This document shows, piece by piece, positions 9,800 through 25,738 of a DNA stretch of 64,000 nucleotides. This DNA is from Pseudomonadota bacterium. Lineage in GTDB: Bacteria; Pseudomonadota; Gammaproteobacteria; QQUJ01. Numbering within the stretch: position 1 is the stretch's first letter; every line of letters begins with the position of its first letter. The stretch spans positions 620,001 to 684,000 of the forward strand of contig QQUJ01000010.1 in assembly GCA_008501635.1 (NCBI GenBank), read 5' to 3'. A program made the translations under genes and the position numbers. A model generated the notes under the pieces. The model did no database searches and had not been told where the DNA came from. It worked only from the letters and a program-made list of their open reading frames with translations.

Positions 9800-11116
9800 C
9801 TACTTGGAGTTAGCACCTTCGGTTTCAGCGTAGTATCCGACCGCCAATACGACATCCTCGTAACGCATGCAGAGACTGGTCTTGCGTTCAGTAGTCCCCG
9901 TCACTGGGTTGGTGAATAGGTAACTGACTTTCCCGCGTGATTTTTCTTTCACGCTTTCAACGATATCTCTGGCGAAGTAACGCCCCTCTGGATCACGTAG
10001 GTCATACAAATTCTGTCCAACCAAACCGGGGCGGAATGCATGGCAGAGTACAACGGGTTCCATTGTCTGACAGATGACATAGTGGTCACGATCGATAAAT
10101 CCGCCCTCCATATCATTGAATCGTGCGAAAGCGGTCTGCTTGCCATAAGTTTTTATGGCCTGATAGGCGGCGTTGAGCAATTTCTCAGCGTCGTCTGCGC
10201 TTCCTCGGTAAACCACTTTAACCTCGTTCAAGTAAGCGCTGGCCTGCTCGTTTATGGAGTCGGCTCGACTGCGCACACCGGTTGCGGCTTCGCTGACTGA
10301 TTTAACGGAGTTCTGCGCGTTCGTCAGCACTTGCGAGAGTCCGCAACTCACTTCCTGATTGCGCTGGTTGACCTCGACCATGTCCGATACGGTGGTGGCA
10401 AGGGCTCTACGGATTTCAGCGACACGCGTGTCAATCTCTTGTGTTGCCTCTGCGGTGCGCTTGGAAAGTTTTTTTACCTCATCGGCAACCACTGCGAAGC
10501 CACGCCCCGCATCTCCTGCCCTTGCTGCTTCTATGGAAGCGTTGAGGGCGAGAAGATTGGTCTGGTCGGCGATACTGCGAATAACCTCGCCCAGACCAGA
10601 AATCCCCCGGATATGTTCGGAAAGCTCGTTCACCTGGTTTTCCGCCTTTGAGGATCGTTTGCTTACCTCCTCGGCTGCGCGGGATGAATGTCCCACCTGT
10701 TCGACGATGCTGAGCAGTGAGGCACTACCCTCTTGGTTGTTGTTGGTGCCGGTACGGGATGTGGCACGCTCGAGCATGCTGGCAGATTCGCCCAGCTGTT
10801 CAAGCGATTTGCGCACGCTGTCGGAGAATTCGACCGTGATTTTTTCCAAACCCCGGAAAGTGCGGTCTTTACTGGCTTGAAGTGCGAAGAGCTGGGTATG
10901 CAGCGTATCTTTGCCCGCAAGATAATCGAGCAAATCAGCTAATGCGATCGCGAGATGACCCGTCTCCTCGTCGGATTGATTCAGTGATACCTGTACGTCG
11001 ATATGCCCAGCGGCCATAGATCGAACGGCTTGGGTGAACTCGGCAAGGGATTGCTCCGTTTGCGGCGTGATCGGCCCTTTTAAATTATTTTCTAAGCGCG
11101 AGTTAAACCATCCCAT
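9800..11116 (-). CDS. Soluble methyl-accepting chemotaxis protein with C-terminal Cache-like domain
   Basis: 438-residue chemoreceptor with no membrane segment. The N-terminal 90 residues are HAMP-like or linker. The signalling hairpin spans about residues 130-300, with its tip around [20 protein letters not shown] (192-211). Residues about 305-432 resemble a single Cache domain: [20 protein letters not shown], then [21 protein letters not shown] and a VGYYAE end. ATG at 11116 was chosen because a GGGGGGATC ribosome site precedes it; an in-frame ATG 14 codons upstream lacks one. The sensor after the signalling domain, in the cytoplasm, is unusual. No che genes are in the window. Confidence 0.85.
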   Translation of the reverse strand: MGWFNSRLENNLKGPITPQTEQSLAEFTQAVRSMAAGHIDVQVSLNQSDEETGHLAIALADLLDYLAGKDTLHTQLFALQASKDRTFRGLEKITVEFSDSVRKSLEQLGESASMLERATSRTGTNNNQEGSASLLSIVEQVGHSSRAAEEVSKRSSKAENQVNELSEHIRGISGLGEVIRSIADQTNLLALNASIEAARAGDAGRGFAVVADEVKKLSKRTAEATQEIDTRVAEIRRALATTVSDMVEVNQRNQEVSCGLSQVLTNAQNSVKSVSEAATGVRSRADSINEQASAYLNEVKVVYRGSADDAEKLLNAAYQAIKTYGKQTAFARFNDMEGGFIDRDHYVICQTMEPVVLCHAFRPGLVGQNLYDLRDPEGRYFARDIVESVKEKSRGKVSYLFTNPVTGTTERKTSLCMRYEDVVLAVGYYAETEGANSK

Positions 11117-11168
11117 TTTGATCCCCCCAAAAGGTCTGATTAAATCGTAATGTTTCACATTATTATTG

Positions 11169-11330
11169 AGGAACCTCTGATTAGGCCGTGTTCAATGATT
11201 CTGTTGCCCAGGAGCGACGATTTCGGTGTTGGAAAGCTTGGCCATAGCAGGCTATTTCCGGCACTTTCCGCCTTGAACTCGCCGCTTCCGAACGACACTC
11301 CCATCTGGACAGACTTAATCAGAGGTTCCT
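11169..11330. mobile_element. MITE-like element, IS5-type ends
   Basis: A 162-bp non-coding segment bounded by 17-bp terminal inverted repeats that match at 16 positions: AGGAACCTCTGATTAGG on the left, and the right end reading inward on the other strand as AGGAACCTCTGATTAAG. The interior has no open transposase gene. Flanking triplets differ (TGA left, TTA right if the ends begin at GGAACC), so no clean target duplication is claimed. It lies about 50 bases upstream of the chemoreceptor start, probably within its promoter region. The GGAACCTCTGATTAAG ends resemble IS5-family termini; that link is from memory. Confidence 0.7.
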
Positions 11331-11665
11331 TAACTTATATGAACCGGCCAAGGAACTGATTAAACCACTAAGCACTGCGATTGAATACGTTCATTGGATG
11401 TGCTCAATGTAGGTTTTGGGTTCGTCGTGCAGTGAGCAACCCTATTTTGAATGCTGTGCTGGTCGACGGGCGCGCCTCCTGGAATCGAGCTCCGAGTACC
11501 CCGGTGCCGAACAGCAGGCCGCGCGCGCAACGATCAGCTGGGGCACTTCTGCGGCAATGTCCGGTCGGGTCTCGCCGAGGTTGACGAGCTCTTTTGTGAA
11601 GCAGCGGTATCGAGGCATACCGCTCCATGGCAGGGCAGCGGTATCAAAGTCCACGCGATGACGGG
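11331..11665. other. Gene-poor spacer downstream of uvrA
   Basis: About 335 bases without a convincing gene. It contains GAACTGATTAAACC (about 11353-11366), a possible degenerate copy of the MITE end. It also has a perfect 8-bp stem AGCGGTAT/ATACCGCT at 11603-11624 and an 11-bp direct repeat GCAGCGGTATC at 11601 and 11635. Short open frames on both strands (for example a minus frame from a TTG overlapping the uvrA stop, about 75 codons) match nothing I recognise. The hairpin could slow transcription leaving uvrA, but no T-run follows it. Confidence 0.5.
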
Positions 11666-14515
<2,850 letters not shown>

Positions 14516-14622
14516 GGGTGCGGTAGATCATTCGTCCGGTTCGGCCAACCTGCTACTATACGGCCTTTTCGCAAACCCGACCAAAGGCGATCCACTCAGT
14601 GAAACCGGACCCCACTCACACC

Positions 14623-15981
14623 ATGACCCCTAGCGAGCGTCGTGCCGCCGGCTCATTGGCGCTGATCTTCGGTTTTCGCATGGCCGGGCTGTTCATGATC
14701 CTGCCGGTCTTTGCCCTCTACGCCGAACATCTGGAGCAGGTGACCCCGGCCATGGTGGGGTTGGCGATCGGCATCTATGGTTTGACGCAGGCGCTGCTCC
14801 AGATCCCCTTCGGTATGATTTCAGATCGCGTGGGTCGCAAACCGGTGATTTTCGCCGGTCTGCTGCTATTTGCCCTGGGCAGCGTGGTGGCCGCGCTTGC
14901 GGAGACCGTCTATGGCGTGATCGCCGGGCGCGCGCTGCAGGGCTCGGGGGCAATAGCCGGGGCGTTGATGGCGACACTGGCAGACCTCACCCGCGATGAA
15001 CAGCGCACCAAGGCGATGGCCTTCATGGGGATCAGCATCGGCGCCTCATTCGCCTTGGCGATGGTGTTGGGTCCGCTGCTGAACACCTGGGTCGGGGTAC
15101 CGGGGATTTTCTGGTTCACAGCCTTGCTGGCGCTGGCCGGGGTGGTGGTGCTCTTTACCCTGGTGCCGACCCCATCGCGCACGTCCGTGCATCGCGATAC
15201 GGAGCCGGTCTGGGGGCAGTTCGGCAGCGTGCTTCGTGATGGCCAGCTGTTGCGACTCGACTTCGGTATTTTCTCCCTGCATCTGATGCTGACCGCGATC
15301 TTTGTGGTGTTGCCGGTCGCGCTGCGCGACCTCGCCGGACTGCCCGTCGCCCAACACGGCTACCTCTATCTCGCCGTACTCACCCTGTCGGTGGCGCTGA
15401 TGTTGCCGCTGATCATCGTCGCGGAGAAAAAGGGCTTGATGAAGCCGATCTTTATCGGCGCGGTGGCCTTGATCGGGGTCGCCGAACTGGTGCTGTGGCA
15501 ATGGCATGGCACACTGCTCGCCATTGGCCTGGCGTTGTTGATCTTCTTCACGGCGTTCAATGTCCTGGAGGCCTCGTTGCCGTCGCTGATCTCGCGCAAG
15601 GTGCGACCCGACAGCAAAGGGACCGCGATGGGCGTCTACTCCAGCAGCCAGTTTCTGGGTGCCTTCGTCGGCGGCGCGGCCGGCGGTTGGCTGCACGGTC
15701 ACTATGGCATTGACGGCGTGTTTGTTGCCGGAGCGGCGCTGGCGGGCATCTGGTTGGTGGTGGCCCTGGGTATGCAGCCGCCGCGCAAGCTGCGCAATGT
15801 GCTGCTGCATGTCGGGGCGCTGGAGCCCGACCAGGCCCACCTGTTGGCGGGACGTCTCAGCCAGGTAGCCGGTGTCACCGAGGCGGTCGTGGTACGCGAG
15901 GAGGAGGTGGCCTACCTCAAGGTCGACAGCACCTGCTTCGATGAGGCGGCGCTGGAGCAATTCTCGCCCGTCAAGGCGTGA
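14623..15981 (+). CDS. MFS transporter, YajR-like
   Basis: About 452 residues of a major facilitator with 12 predicted membrane segments. The MFS loop-2/3 motif appears as [17 protein letters not shown] soluble C-terminal piece of about 65 residues ([21 protein letters not shown] onward) resembles the ferredoxin-like YAM domain of E. coli YajR. ATG at 14623 is preferred over a GTG 8 codons upstream; neither has a good ribosome site. A uvrA-MFS-ssb order is common in pseudomonads and relatives. Substrate unknown; drug efflux is the generic guess. Confidence 0.85.
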   Translation: MTPSERRAAGSLALIFGFRMAGLFMILPVFALYAEHLEQVTPAMVGLAIGIYGLTQALLQIPFGMISDRVGRKPVIFAGLLLFALGSVVAALAETVYGVIAGRALQGSGAIAGALMATLADLTRDEQRTKAMAFMGISIGASFALAMVLGPLLNTWVGVPGIFWFTALLALAGVVVLFTLVPTPSRTSVHRDTEPVWGQFGSVLRDGQLLRLDFGIFSLHLMLTAIFVVLPVALRDLAGLPVAQHGYLYLAVLTLSVALMLPLIIVAEKKGLMKPIFIGAVALIGVAELVLWQWHGTLLAIGLALLIFFTAFNVLEASLPSLISRKVRPDSKGTAMGVYSSSQFLGAFVGGAAGGWLHGHYGIDGVFVAGAALAGIWLVVALGMQPPRKLRNVLLHVGALEPDQAHLLAGRLSQVAGVTEAVVVREEEVAYLKVDSTCFDEAALEQFSPVKA

Positions 15982-16042
15982 TATCATGCCGCGACGCATT
16001 TTCCGCTCAGCGCGTTACGGCAATCGCATTTAGGGGACAAAC

Positions 16043-16483
16043 ATGGCACGAGGGATTAACAAAGTCATTCTGATCGGCAATCTGGGTGCAGACCCGGAGG
16101 TGCGCTACATGCCCAGCGGCGGCGCCGTAGCCAATCTGCGCGTGGCCACCACCGAGAGCTGGAAGGACAAGCAGACCGGCGAGCGCCAGGAGCAGACCGA
16201 GTGGCATCAGGTGGTCTTCTTCGGCAAGCTGGCCGAGATCGCCGGGGAGTACCTGAAGAAAGGCTCGAAGCTCTACGTGGAGGGCCGTCTGCGGACCCGA
16301 AAATGGCAGGACAAGAGTGGCACCGACCGTTACACCACAGAAATCGTCGGCGGTGAGATGCAGATGCTCGACGGCCGCGGCGGCAGCACCGGCTTCGACA
16401 GCGATCGTGACGGTTCTGTCAGTTCGCACGCTGAACCCGCCGCTGGTGGGATCGCCGATTTCGACGACGATATACCTTTCTGA
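16043..16483 (+). CDS. ssb: Single-stranded DNA-binding protein
   Basis: 146-residue SSB. The OB fold (about 1-110) starts [22 protein letters not shown] short Gly/Ser-rich linker leads to the acidic tip DFDDDIPF that recruits replication and repair partners. It is shorter than E. coli SSB (178) because of a reduced linker. An AGGGGACAAAC ribosome site precedes the ATG. It follows the MFS gene on the same strand, opposite to uvrA. Confidence 0.97.
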   Translation: MARGINKVILIGNLGADPEVRYMPSGGAVANLRVATTESWKDKQTGERQEQTEWHQVVFFGKLAEIAGEYLKKGSKLYVEGRLRTRKWQDKSGTDRYTTEIVGGEMQMLDGRGGSTGFDSDRDGSVSSHAEPAAGGIADFDDDIPF

Positions 16484-16524
16484 CCACGCGCCGACCCAAG
16501 ACCTAGTGAACCGCTTGGTTAAGG

Positions 16525-16530
16525 TATAAT
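16525..16530 (+). promoter_or_regulatory. Possible -10 element upstream of miaB
   Basis: A perfect TATAAT hexamer lies 30 bases before the miaB ATG in the ssb-miaB gap. No convincing -35 hexamer is found at a 16-18-base spacing, so the promoter call rests on the -10 alone. Confidence 0.35.
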
Positions 16531-16559
16531 CGAGCGGTCTCTTTCTCGACCAAAGCACC

Positions 16560-17903
16560 ATGACCCGCAAGCTGTACATCAAGACCTTCGGTTGCCAGAT
16601 GAACGAATACGACTCGGCCAAAATGGCCGACGTGCTGGCGGCCGAGTGCGGCATCGTGCGCACGGACGATGCGGCGCAGGCCGACGTGCTGCTCATAAAC
16701 ACCTGCTCGATCCGCGAGAAGGCCCATGAAAAGGTCTTTTCGCAGCTCGGTACCTGGCGGGAATGGAAAGAGCAGCGCGCGCATCTGGTGATCGGCGTGG
16801 GTGGGTGCGTGGCCAGCTCTGAGGGTGAGGCCATCCGCGAACGCGCCCCCTACGTGGATCTGGTCTTCGGACCCCAGACCCTGCACCGCCTGCCGCAGAT
16901 GCTGGCCGAGGTGGAGCGTGAACGCCATGCGGTGGTCGATGTCAGTTTCCCCGAGATCGAGAAATTCGACTGCCTGCCCGCGCCCCGTGCCGAAGGCCCC
17001 AACGCCTTTGTCTCGGTGATGGAGGGCTGTAGCCAGTTCTGCACCTATTGTGTGGTTCCCTACACGCGCGGCGGCGAGGTGAGCCGTCCGGTGGCCGATG
17101 TGGTGGCCGAGGTGCTGGCGCTCGCCGACCAGGGTGTCAAAGAGGTCAACCTGCTGGGGCAGAACGTCAACGCCTATCGCGGCGCGGTCGACGGCGGCGA
17201 GGCGGAACTGGCGGAACTCATCTACCAGGTGGCCGCCATCGGGGATATCGAGCGCATTCGCTACACCACCTCCCATCCGGGCTGGGTCAGCGATGCCCTG
17301 ATCGATGCCTACGCTGATATCCCGAAACTGGTCGGGCATCTGCATCTGCCGGTACAGAGCGGGTCGGATCGCATCCTGGCATTGATGAAGCGTGGCTACA
17401 CCGCCCTTGAATACCAGTCCAAGGTGCGCCGCCTGCGCGAGCGTCGCCCCGGAATGACTGTGGCTACCGATTTTATCGTCGGCTTCCCGGGTGAGACCGA
17501 AGCCGATTTCCTGGCCACCCTCGACCTGGTCGAAGCGGTCGGTTTCGATACCTCCTTCAGCTTCATCTACAGTCCGCGCCCCGGCACCCCGGCGGCCGAG
17601 ATGGCCGATGACGTGCCCATGGAGGAGAAGAAACGCCGACTCGCACTGTTGCAGCACCGGCTGCGGCAGAGTGCCGCGCATATCGGCGAGAGCCTGGTGG
17701 GCAGCGTGCAGCGGGTCCTGGTCGAACGCCCCTCGCGCAAGGATCCCAACCAGTTGGCCGGGCGATGCGAGAGCAATCGCGTGGTCAACTTCCCCGGCCA
17801 CCCGCGGTTGATGGGGCATTTCGCTGAGGTGCGCATTACCGAGGCACTGCCCAACTCGCTGCGCGGCGAGTTGGTGACCCCACTTTCGGCGCGCTGCGCT
17901 TGA
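16560..17903 (+). CDS. miaB: tRNA-2-methylthio-N6-dimethylallyladenosine synthase
   Basis: 447-residue radical-SAM methylthiotransferase that adds the 2-methylthio group to i6A37 of tRNAs. The N-terminal UPF0004 domain holds three cluster Cys (about 12, 49, 83: [25 protein letters not shown]). The radical-SAM Cys triad is CSQFCTYC, followed by the PYTRGGE signature, and a C-terminal TRAM domain binds tRNA. Length agrees with E. coli MiaB (474). The stop overlaps the TTG start of the next gene. Confidence 0.97.
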   Translation: MTRKLYIKTFGCQMNEYDSAKMADVLAAECGIVRTDDAAQADVLLINTCSIREKAHEKVFSQLGTWREWKEQRAHLVIGVGGCVASSEGEAIRERAPYVDLVFGPQTLHRLPQMLAEVERERHAVVDVSFPEIEKFDCLPAPRAEGPNAFVSVMEGCSQFCTYCVVPYTRGGEVSRPVADVVAEVLALADQGVKEVNLLGQNVNAYRGAVDGGEAELAELIYQVAAIGDIERIRYTTSHPGWVSDALIDAYADIPKLVGHLHLPVQSGSDRILALMKRGYTALEYQSKVRRLRERRPGMTVATDFIVGFPGETEADFLATLDLVEAVGFDTSFSFIYSPRPGTPAAEMADDVPMEEKKRRLALLQHRLRQSAAHIGESLVGSVQRVLVERPSRKDPNQLAGRCESNRVVNFPGHPRLMGHFAEVRITEALPNSLRGELVTPLSARCA

Positions 17904-18892
17904 ACGACAACGCGGTCGCCCAGGATCTGGAGCTGGAACCCGCAGACAACGGGCGCCTAGCCAATCTCTGTGGTCAGTTCGACGAGCACCTGAGGTTGGT
18001 GGAGCGCCGTCTGGGCGTGGAGATCAGCAATAGCGGCCATCGCTTCCGCATCATCGGCGAGCCCCCTGCGGTTGCGACGACCCAGGATGTGCTGCGCAGC
18101 CTCTACCAGGCAGCACGCGAGGAGACCCTCACCCCGATGCGGGTACATCTCCTGCTCAAGGACTCCGCGGCGCCTCTGCCGGTCGACGACGGTGACGACA
18201 CCCATGCACTGGTGCGCACCAATCGGGTTCTGGTACGCGCCCGCGGCGTCAATCAAAAGCACTACCTGCGTAATCTGGCAACCCACGACATCAACTTCGG
18301 CGTCGGTCCGGCAGGTACCGGCAAGACCTACCTGGCGGTGGCCAGCGCCGTCGATGCCCTGGAGCGTGAGCGGGTACGTCGCGTGGTTCTGGTGCGCCCC
18401 GCGGTGGAAGCGGGTGAGCGGCTGGGTTTCCTGCCCGGTGATCTGGCGCAGAAGGTCGATCCCTACCTGCGCCCACTCTACGATGCCCTCTACGAGATGA
18501 TCGGCTTTGAGAAGGTGGGCAAGCTGCTGGAGCGCAGCGTCATCGAAGTGGCGCCACTGGCCTACATGCGCGGTCGGACGCTCAACGAGTCCTTCGTGAT
18601 CCTCGACGAGGCGCAGAACACGACGGTCGAGCAGATGAAGATGTTCCTGACGCGCATAGGTTTCGGCTCCACCGCGGCCATCACGGGTGATGTCACGCAG
18701 ATCGACCTGCCCGGCAACCGCCAATCAGGGCTGCGCCACGTGATCGAGATCCTGCAAGGGATCGATGGCATCGCCTTCACCTTCTTCAATTCACGCGACG
18801 TGGTGCGCCACCCCTTGGTGCAGGCCATCATCGATGCCTACGAAGAGAGCGAAGCGCCGGGGCCGAAAGATGGTGCGCCGCCCGCCTCGTGA
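17900..18892 (+). CDS. ybeZ: PhoH-like ATPase (YbeZ)
   Basis: 330-residue PhoH-family P-loop ATPase. Walker A is GPAGTGKT (136-143), Walker B is FVILDEAQ (232-239), and a KH-like N-terminal part precedes them. It starts at TTG in a TTGA overlap with the miaB stop, and its own stop overlaps the GTG of ybeY, so translation is likely coupled. In E. coli the homologue lies with ybeY and is linked to rRNA processing and ribosome quality control. Helicase-like activity is likely but not proven here. Confidence 0.95.
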   Translation: MNDNAVAQDLELEPADNGRLANLCGQFDEHLRLVERRLGVEISNSGHRFRIIGEPPAVATTQDVLRSLYQAAREETLTPMRVHLLLKDSAAPLPVDDGDDTHALVRTNRVLVRARGVNQKHYLRNLATHDINFGVGPAGTGKTYLAVASAVDALERERVRRVVLVRPAVEAGERLGFLPGDLAQKVDPYLRPLYDALYEMIGFEKVGKLLERSVIEVAPLAYMRGRTLNESFVILDEAQNTTVEQMKMFLTRIGFGSTAAITGDVTQIDLPGNRQSGLRHVIEILQGIDGIAFTFFNSRDVVRHPLVQAIIDAYEESEAPGPKDGAPPAS

Positions 18893-19350
18893 ACGCGCCG
18901 CTGAAAGTCGAGGTCCAGTACGCGTGCGACAAGGCCGGGGTTCCGTCCAGCGGGCACTTTCAACGCTGGGCGCGGGAGGTGCTGACAGGGCAGGGGCGCG
19001 GTAGCGGTGAATTGGTGATCCGGTTGGTGGACACTGCCGAGGGGGCGGAGCTCAACAAGACCTATCGCGGCAAATCCGGTCCCACCAATGTGCTCTCCTT
19101 CCCGTTCGAGGCGCCAGCCGGCGTTCCCGTCGACCATTGTGGTGACCTGGTAATCTGCGTCCCGGTCGTTTTGCGCGAGGCTGAGGAGCAGAATAAGCCG
19201 ACCGCAGCCCATTTCGCCCACATGGTGGTACACGGCACCTTGCACCTGCTGGGCCTGGATCATCGTGACGATAGCGAAGCACGGACCATGGAAGCGCTTG
19301 AAATCACGCTGATGGGGCGGCTAGGCTATCCAAATCCGTACGAAAATTGA
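18889..19350 (+). CDS. ybeY: Endoribonuclease YbeY
   Basis: 153-residue YbeY, a metal-dependent single-strand endoribonuclease that matures the 16S 3' end and works in ribosome quality control. The zinc motif HGTLHLLGLDH gives His115, His119 and His125. The NKTYRGKSGPTNVLSFPFE segment is family-typical. GTG start overlaps the phoH stop (GTGA). It is followed by corC, as in E. coli. Confidence 0.96.
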   Translation: MNAPLKVEVQYACDKAGVPSSGHFQRWAREVLTGQGRGSGELVIRLVDTAEGAELNKTYRGKSGPTNVLSFPFEAPAGVPVDHCGDLVICVPVVLREAEEQNKPTAAHFAHMVVHGTLHLLGLDHRDDSEARTMEALEITLMGRLGYPNPYEN

Positions 19351-19357
19351 CCCATTA

Positions 19358-20230
19358 ATGAGCGAAGACCGACCTAGTGGCATCACCCAGCGCCCTTCCT
19401 GGCTGGGAAGACTGAGCCAGGCCATCCTGGGCGAACCCAAGGATCAGAACGAACTCGTCGACCTGCTGCGCGACGCCCAGAGTCGCGACCTGCTGGACCA
19501 CAATGCCCTGGCCATGATGGAAGGGGTAATGCAGGTCTCGGAGATGCGGGTGCGCGACATCATGATTCCCCGCTCGCAGATGGTGGTGGTGGAGCGCGAT
19601 GCCCCGCTCGATACCATCCTTCCGATCATCATCGAGTCTGCACACTCACGTTTTCCGGTGATTGGCGAGAGCCGCGATGAAGTGGCCGGTATTCTGCTTG
19701 CCAAGGATTTGCTCAATTACTGCTTCGAAGACGTGCACCAGGAGTTTCATCTGCGCGATCTGCTGCGCCCCGCCGTTTTTATTCCCGAGAGCAAGCGGCT
19801 CGATGTGCTGTTGCGTGATTTCCGCAGCAGCCGTAACCATCTGGCGGTGGTGGTGGATGAGTACGGCGGGGTGGCAGGGCTCGTGACCATCGAAGATGTG
19901 CTGGAGCAGATCGTCGGTGAGATCGAGGACGAGCACGATACCGAAGAGGACGCCTTTATCCTGACGCATAAAGACGGCAAGTACGCCGTCAAAGCGCTGA
20001 CCCCTATCGAGGATTTTAACGAATTCTTCCACTGCGATTTCGAAGACGAGGAGTTCGACACGGTCGGCGGACTCGTGCTGCAGCACTTCGGTCGCGTTCC
20101 GCGGCGTGGTGAAAGTGTCACCCTGGGTCGTTTTCGCTTCAAAGTCGTGCGCGCCGACAGCCGGCGCCTGCACCTGCTGCATCTGCATATTCTGAGTGAC
20201 GAGGAGCTTGCCCAGGAAACGAGTCAGTGA
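19358..20230 (+). CDS. corC: CorC/YbeX-type CBS-domain protein (magnesium/cobalt efflux)
   Basis: 290-residue CNNM/CorC-family protein without membrane segments. It has a short N-terminal part, two CBS domains (about 70-195, beginning VRDIMIPRSQMVVVERDAPL and including VVVDEYGGVAGLVTIEDVLEQ), and a C-terminal CorC_HlyC domain (about 205-285). The E. coli homologue YbeX/CorC is tied to Mg/Co homeostasis and, by genetics, to ribosome maturation. It starts 7 bases after ybeY and precedes lnt, the E. coli order. Confidence 0.94.
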   Translation: MSEDRPSGITQRPSWLGRLSQAILGEPKDQNELVDLLRDAQSRDLLDHNALAMMEGVMQVSEMRVRDIMIPRSQMVVVERDAPLDTILPIIIESAHSRFPVIGESRDEVAGILLAKDLLNYCFEDVHQEFHLRDLLRPAVFIPESKRLDVLLRDFRSSRNHLAVVVDEYGGVAGLVTIEDVLEQIVGEIEDEHDTEEDAFILTHKDGKYAVKALTPIEDFNEFFHCDFEDEEFDTVGGLVLQHFGRVPRRGESVTLGRFRFKVVRADSRRLHLLHLHILSDEELAQETSQ

Positions 20231-20264
20231 ATACCCCACCATCCTGGTTGCAGATGCGCGCCAC

Positions 20265-21782
20265 GTGACCAGCCGGCAATTCGAGTTTGGGTGGGGTATC
20301 GACCTCCTGGCGTTAATGGCGGGTGCTGTTTTGCCGCTTGCCTTCGCCCCCTTCGGTTTCTATCCCATTGCCCCGCTGAGTATCGCGCTGCTGATGGGTG
20401 CATGGCTCCATGCCGACCCGCGCCGCGCCTTCTGGCGCGGGTGGTTATTCGGTATCGGGCAGTTCGGTGTGGGTGTCTCCTGGATCTACGTCAGTATCGA
20501 ACGGTATGGCAATGCCGCCCTCTTTGTCGCGCCGCTGGTCACGGTGGTTTTTGTTGCCATACTCGCCCTCTACCCGGCCCTGGTGGGGTATCTGGGGCGG
20601 CGCTTGGTGGCGCGTAACAAAGCGCTCTTTGCCCTGCTGGGCGTTCCTGCCCTGTGGGTGTTGGCGGAGTGGCTGCGGGGCTGGGCACTGACTGGCTTTC
20701 CCTGGCTTGACCTCGGGTACAGCCAGATCGATAGCCCGCTGGCGTGTCTTGCGCCCCTGCTGGGCGTGTACGGTGTCAGCGCTGCGGTGGCGTTCAGCGG
20801 CGGTGTGCTGGTGGTGCTGGCGACCGGGCGAAGGCGCCTCAGGGTTTCGGTGCTGGCGATGGGTGTGGCGGTTTGGGTGGGGGCGACGCTGCTCGATGGT
20901 TTGAACTGGGTCGAGGCGCGCGGTGCACCGCTGAGCGTGAGCATCGTCCAGGGCAATATCGAGCAGGCGCGCAAGTGGGAACCGGCCGAGGCGGACAATA
21001 TTCTCGAATCCTACCGCAAGCTCTCCGAAACCGAATGGGGGCGCGATCTCATCGTCTGGCCGGAAACCGCCGTGCCTATGTTTTTGCGTGATGCGGCCGA
21101 TTTCATCGCCGAACTGGCGGTGCGGGTCGAGGAGACCGGTACCGAACTGGTTTTTGGTGTGCCCACCTTGGGCCAGGTGCCGCGGCAGTACTACAACAGC
21201 GTGGCAGTGGTCGGCGACGAGCTGGGTATCTACCGCAAGCGTCACCTGGTGCCGTTCGGTGAATACTTTCCGCTCCGTTCAGCATTGCGCTGGCTCAACT
21301 TTCTGGAAGTCCCCATGGCTGATTTCGCACCGGGGGTCGCAAATCCACCGCCGCTGATGGTCAAGGGCCAACCCGCGGGTATCACCATCTGTTACGAGAT
21401 CGCCTACAGCGATCTGGTACGCAGTAATCTCCCCGCCGCGGCATTTTTGATCACGGTGAGCAACGATGCCTGGTTTGGCGATTCGCTCGCTCCCCACCAG
21501 CATCTGCAGATCGCCCGCATGCGGGCGTTTGAAACGGGGCGTTATCTGTTGCGGGCCACCAATACCGGGATCTCGGCGATCATCGACAACCGTGGCCGCG
21601 TGCAGGGGGTGACACCACAGCATAAAGCCGCCGTCCTGACCGGCGAAATCAAGCCCATGGCGGGCACCACCCCGTTCGTGCGCTGGGGTCTCACACCGGT
21701 TTTGATCGTCATGGCGCTCATGCTGGCGGCGGCTGTTTCGGGTGATCGTCTGAGCCGGCGCTCCCCCTATCCCGAGTTGTAG
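20265..21782 (+). CDS. lnt: Apolipoprotein N-acyltransferase
   Basis: About 505 residues. Lnt adds the third acyl chain to outer-membrane lipoproteins in the inner membrane. Several N-terminal membrane helices are followed by a periplasmic nitrilase-like domain. The catalytic Glu-Lys-Cys triad is seen in WPETAVP, YRKRHLVPFGEY and CYEIAYSD, and a final membrane helix follows. The GTG at 20265 gives a short N-terminus like other Lnt proteins. The frame is open back to a GTG at 20196 that would overlap corC by 35 bases. Neither start has a clear ribosome site. Confidence 0.94.
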   Translation: MTSRQFEFGWGIDLLALMAGAVLPLAFAPFGFYPIAPLSIALLMGAWLHADPRRAFWRGWLFGIGQFGVGVSWIYVSIERYGNAALFVAPLVTVVFVAILALYPALVGYLGRRLVARNKALFALLGVPALWVLAEWLRGWALTGFPWLDLGYSQIDSPLACLAPLLGVYGVSAAVAFSGGVLVVLATGRRRLRVSVLAMGVAVWVGATLLDGLNWVEARGAPLSVSIVQGNIEQARKWEPAEADNILESYRKLSETEWGRDLIVWPETAVPMFLRDAADFIAELAVRVEETGTELVFGVPTLGQVPRQYYNSVAVVGDELGIYRKRHLVPFGEYFPLRSALRWLNFLEVPMADFAPGVANPPPLMVKGQPAGITICYEIAYSDLVRSNLPAAAFLITVSNDAWFGDSLAPHQHLQIARMRAFETGRYLLRATNTGISAIIDNRGRVQGVTPQHKAAVLTGEIKPMAGTTPFVRWGLTPVLIVMALMLAAAVSGDRLSRRSPYPEL

Positions 21783-25127
<3,345 letters not shown>

Positions 25128-25136
25128 ACTCAATCT

Positions 25137-25224
25137 CGCGCAAAGGCGCCAAGGACGCAAAGGGAATACTTTGAGACTGCAAAACAACTGTTTCTTGGCG
25201 GTCTTTGCGCCTTCGCCTCTTGGC
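25137..25224. repeat. CGCAAAGG-type imperfect inverted repeat, copy 1
   Basis: Left arm at 25137-25163 (CGCGCAAAGGCGCCAAGG then ACGCAAAGG) and right arm at about 25194-25224, whose reverse complement reads GCCAAGAGGCGAAGGCGC. The two arms are related but imperfect. It starts 10 bases after the leuS stop and runs into the lptE reading frame. A second copy of the same family is at 56143-56234. Confidence 0.8.
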
Positions 25225-25728
25225 TCACGATTCAAGCTCTATTGCACCGTACCACTGGTCATCGTTCTGGCACTGAGCGGTGGCTGCGGTTTCAAGTTGC
25301 GCGGATCAGTCGAATTGCCCGCGGCATTGCAAACCACCTATATCGCCGGGGAGCAGGTTCCCGGGGATCTGCTGGTTGAGCTGCGCCAGGCCCTGAAGGC
25401 GGCCGGGGTTCGGTTGGTGGGCGCCCCGCAGGCCGGCGCCTCGATCCTCAAGATCCTCGGCGTGCACGATGATCGGCGCGTCCTGTCGGTCAACAGCGTA
25501 ACTGGCAAAGTGCAGGAGTATGAGCTCAACTACACGATACGCTTCGCTTTGACTGACCACGACGGCAAAGAGCGGGTCGCCCCGCAATCAGTAAACCTGG
25601 TGCGCGATTTCCGCTTCAGCGAGACTCAGGTGCTCGGCAAGGGCGAGGAAGAAGCGTTGCTCAAGCGCGAGATGCGCCGTGAGGCGGTCATCCTGTTGTT
25701 GCGCCGACTCCAGGCTCAGGGCAGTTAA
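25171..25728 (+). CDS. lptE: LPS-assembly lipoprotein LptE
   Basis: Up to 185 residues. LptE plugs the LptD barrel that inserts LPS in the outer membrane. A signal peptide (LYCTVPLVIVLALSGGC) ends at a lipobox Cys (residue 39 from this start), followed by CGFKLRGSVELPAALQTTYI, typical of LptE. No ATG exists: possible starts are TTG 25171 and TTG 25195, both inside the inverted repeat. The repeat therefore supplies start and n-region. It lies between leuS and holA as in E. coli. Confidence 0.9.
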   Translation: MRLQNNCFLAVFAPSPLGSRFKLYCTVPLVIVLALSGGCGFKLRGSVELPAALQTTYIAGEQVPGDLLVELRQALKAAGVRLVGAPQAGASILKILGVHDDRRVLSVNSVTGKVQEYELNYTIRFALTDHDGKERVAPQSVNLVRDFRFSETQVLGKGEEEALLKREMRREAVILLLRRLQAQGS

Positions 25729-25738
25729 CCGGGTTGCC

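Noticed and set aside
16503-17819. 438-codon minus-strand frame inside miaB
   Set aside because: Shadow of miaB; low-complexity His/Asp/Gln-rich translation without family features.
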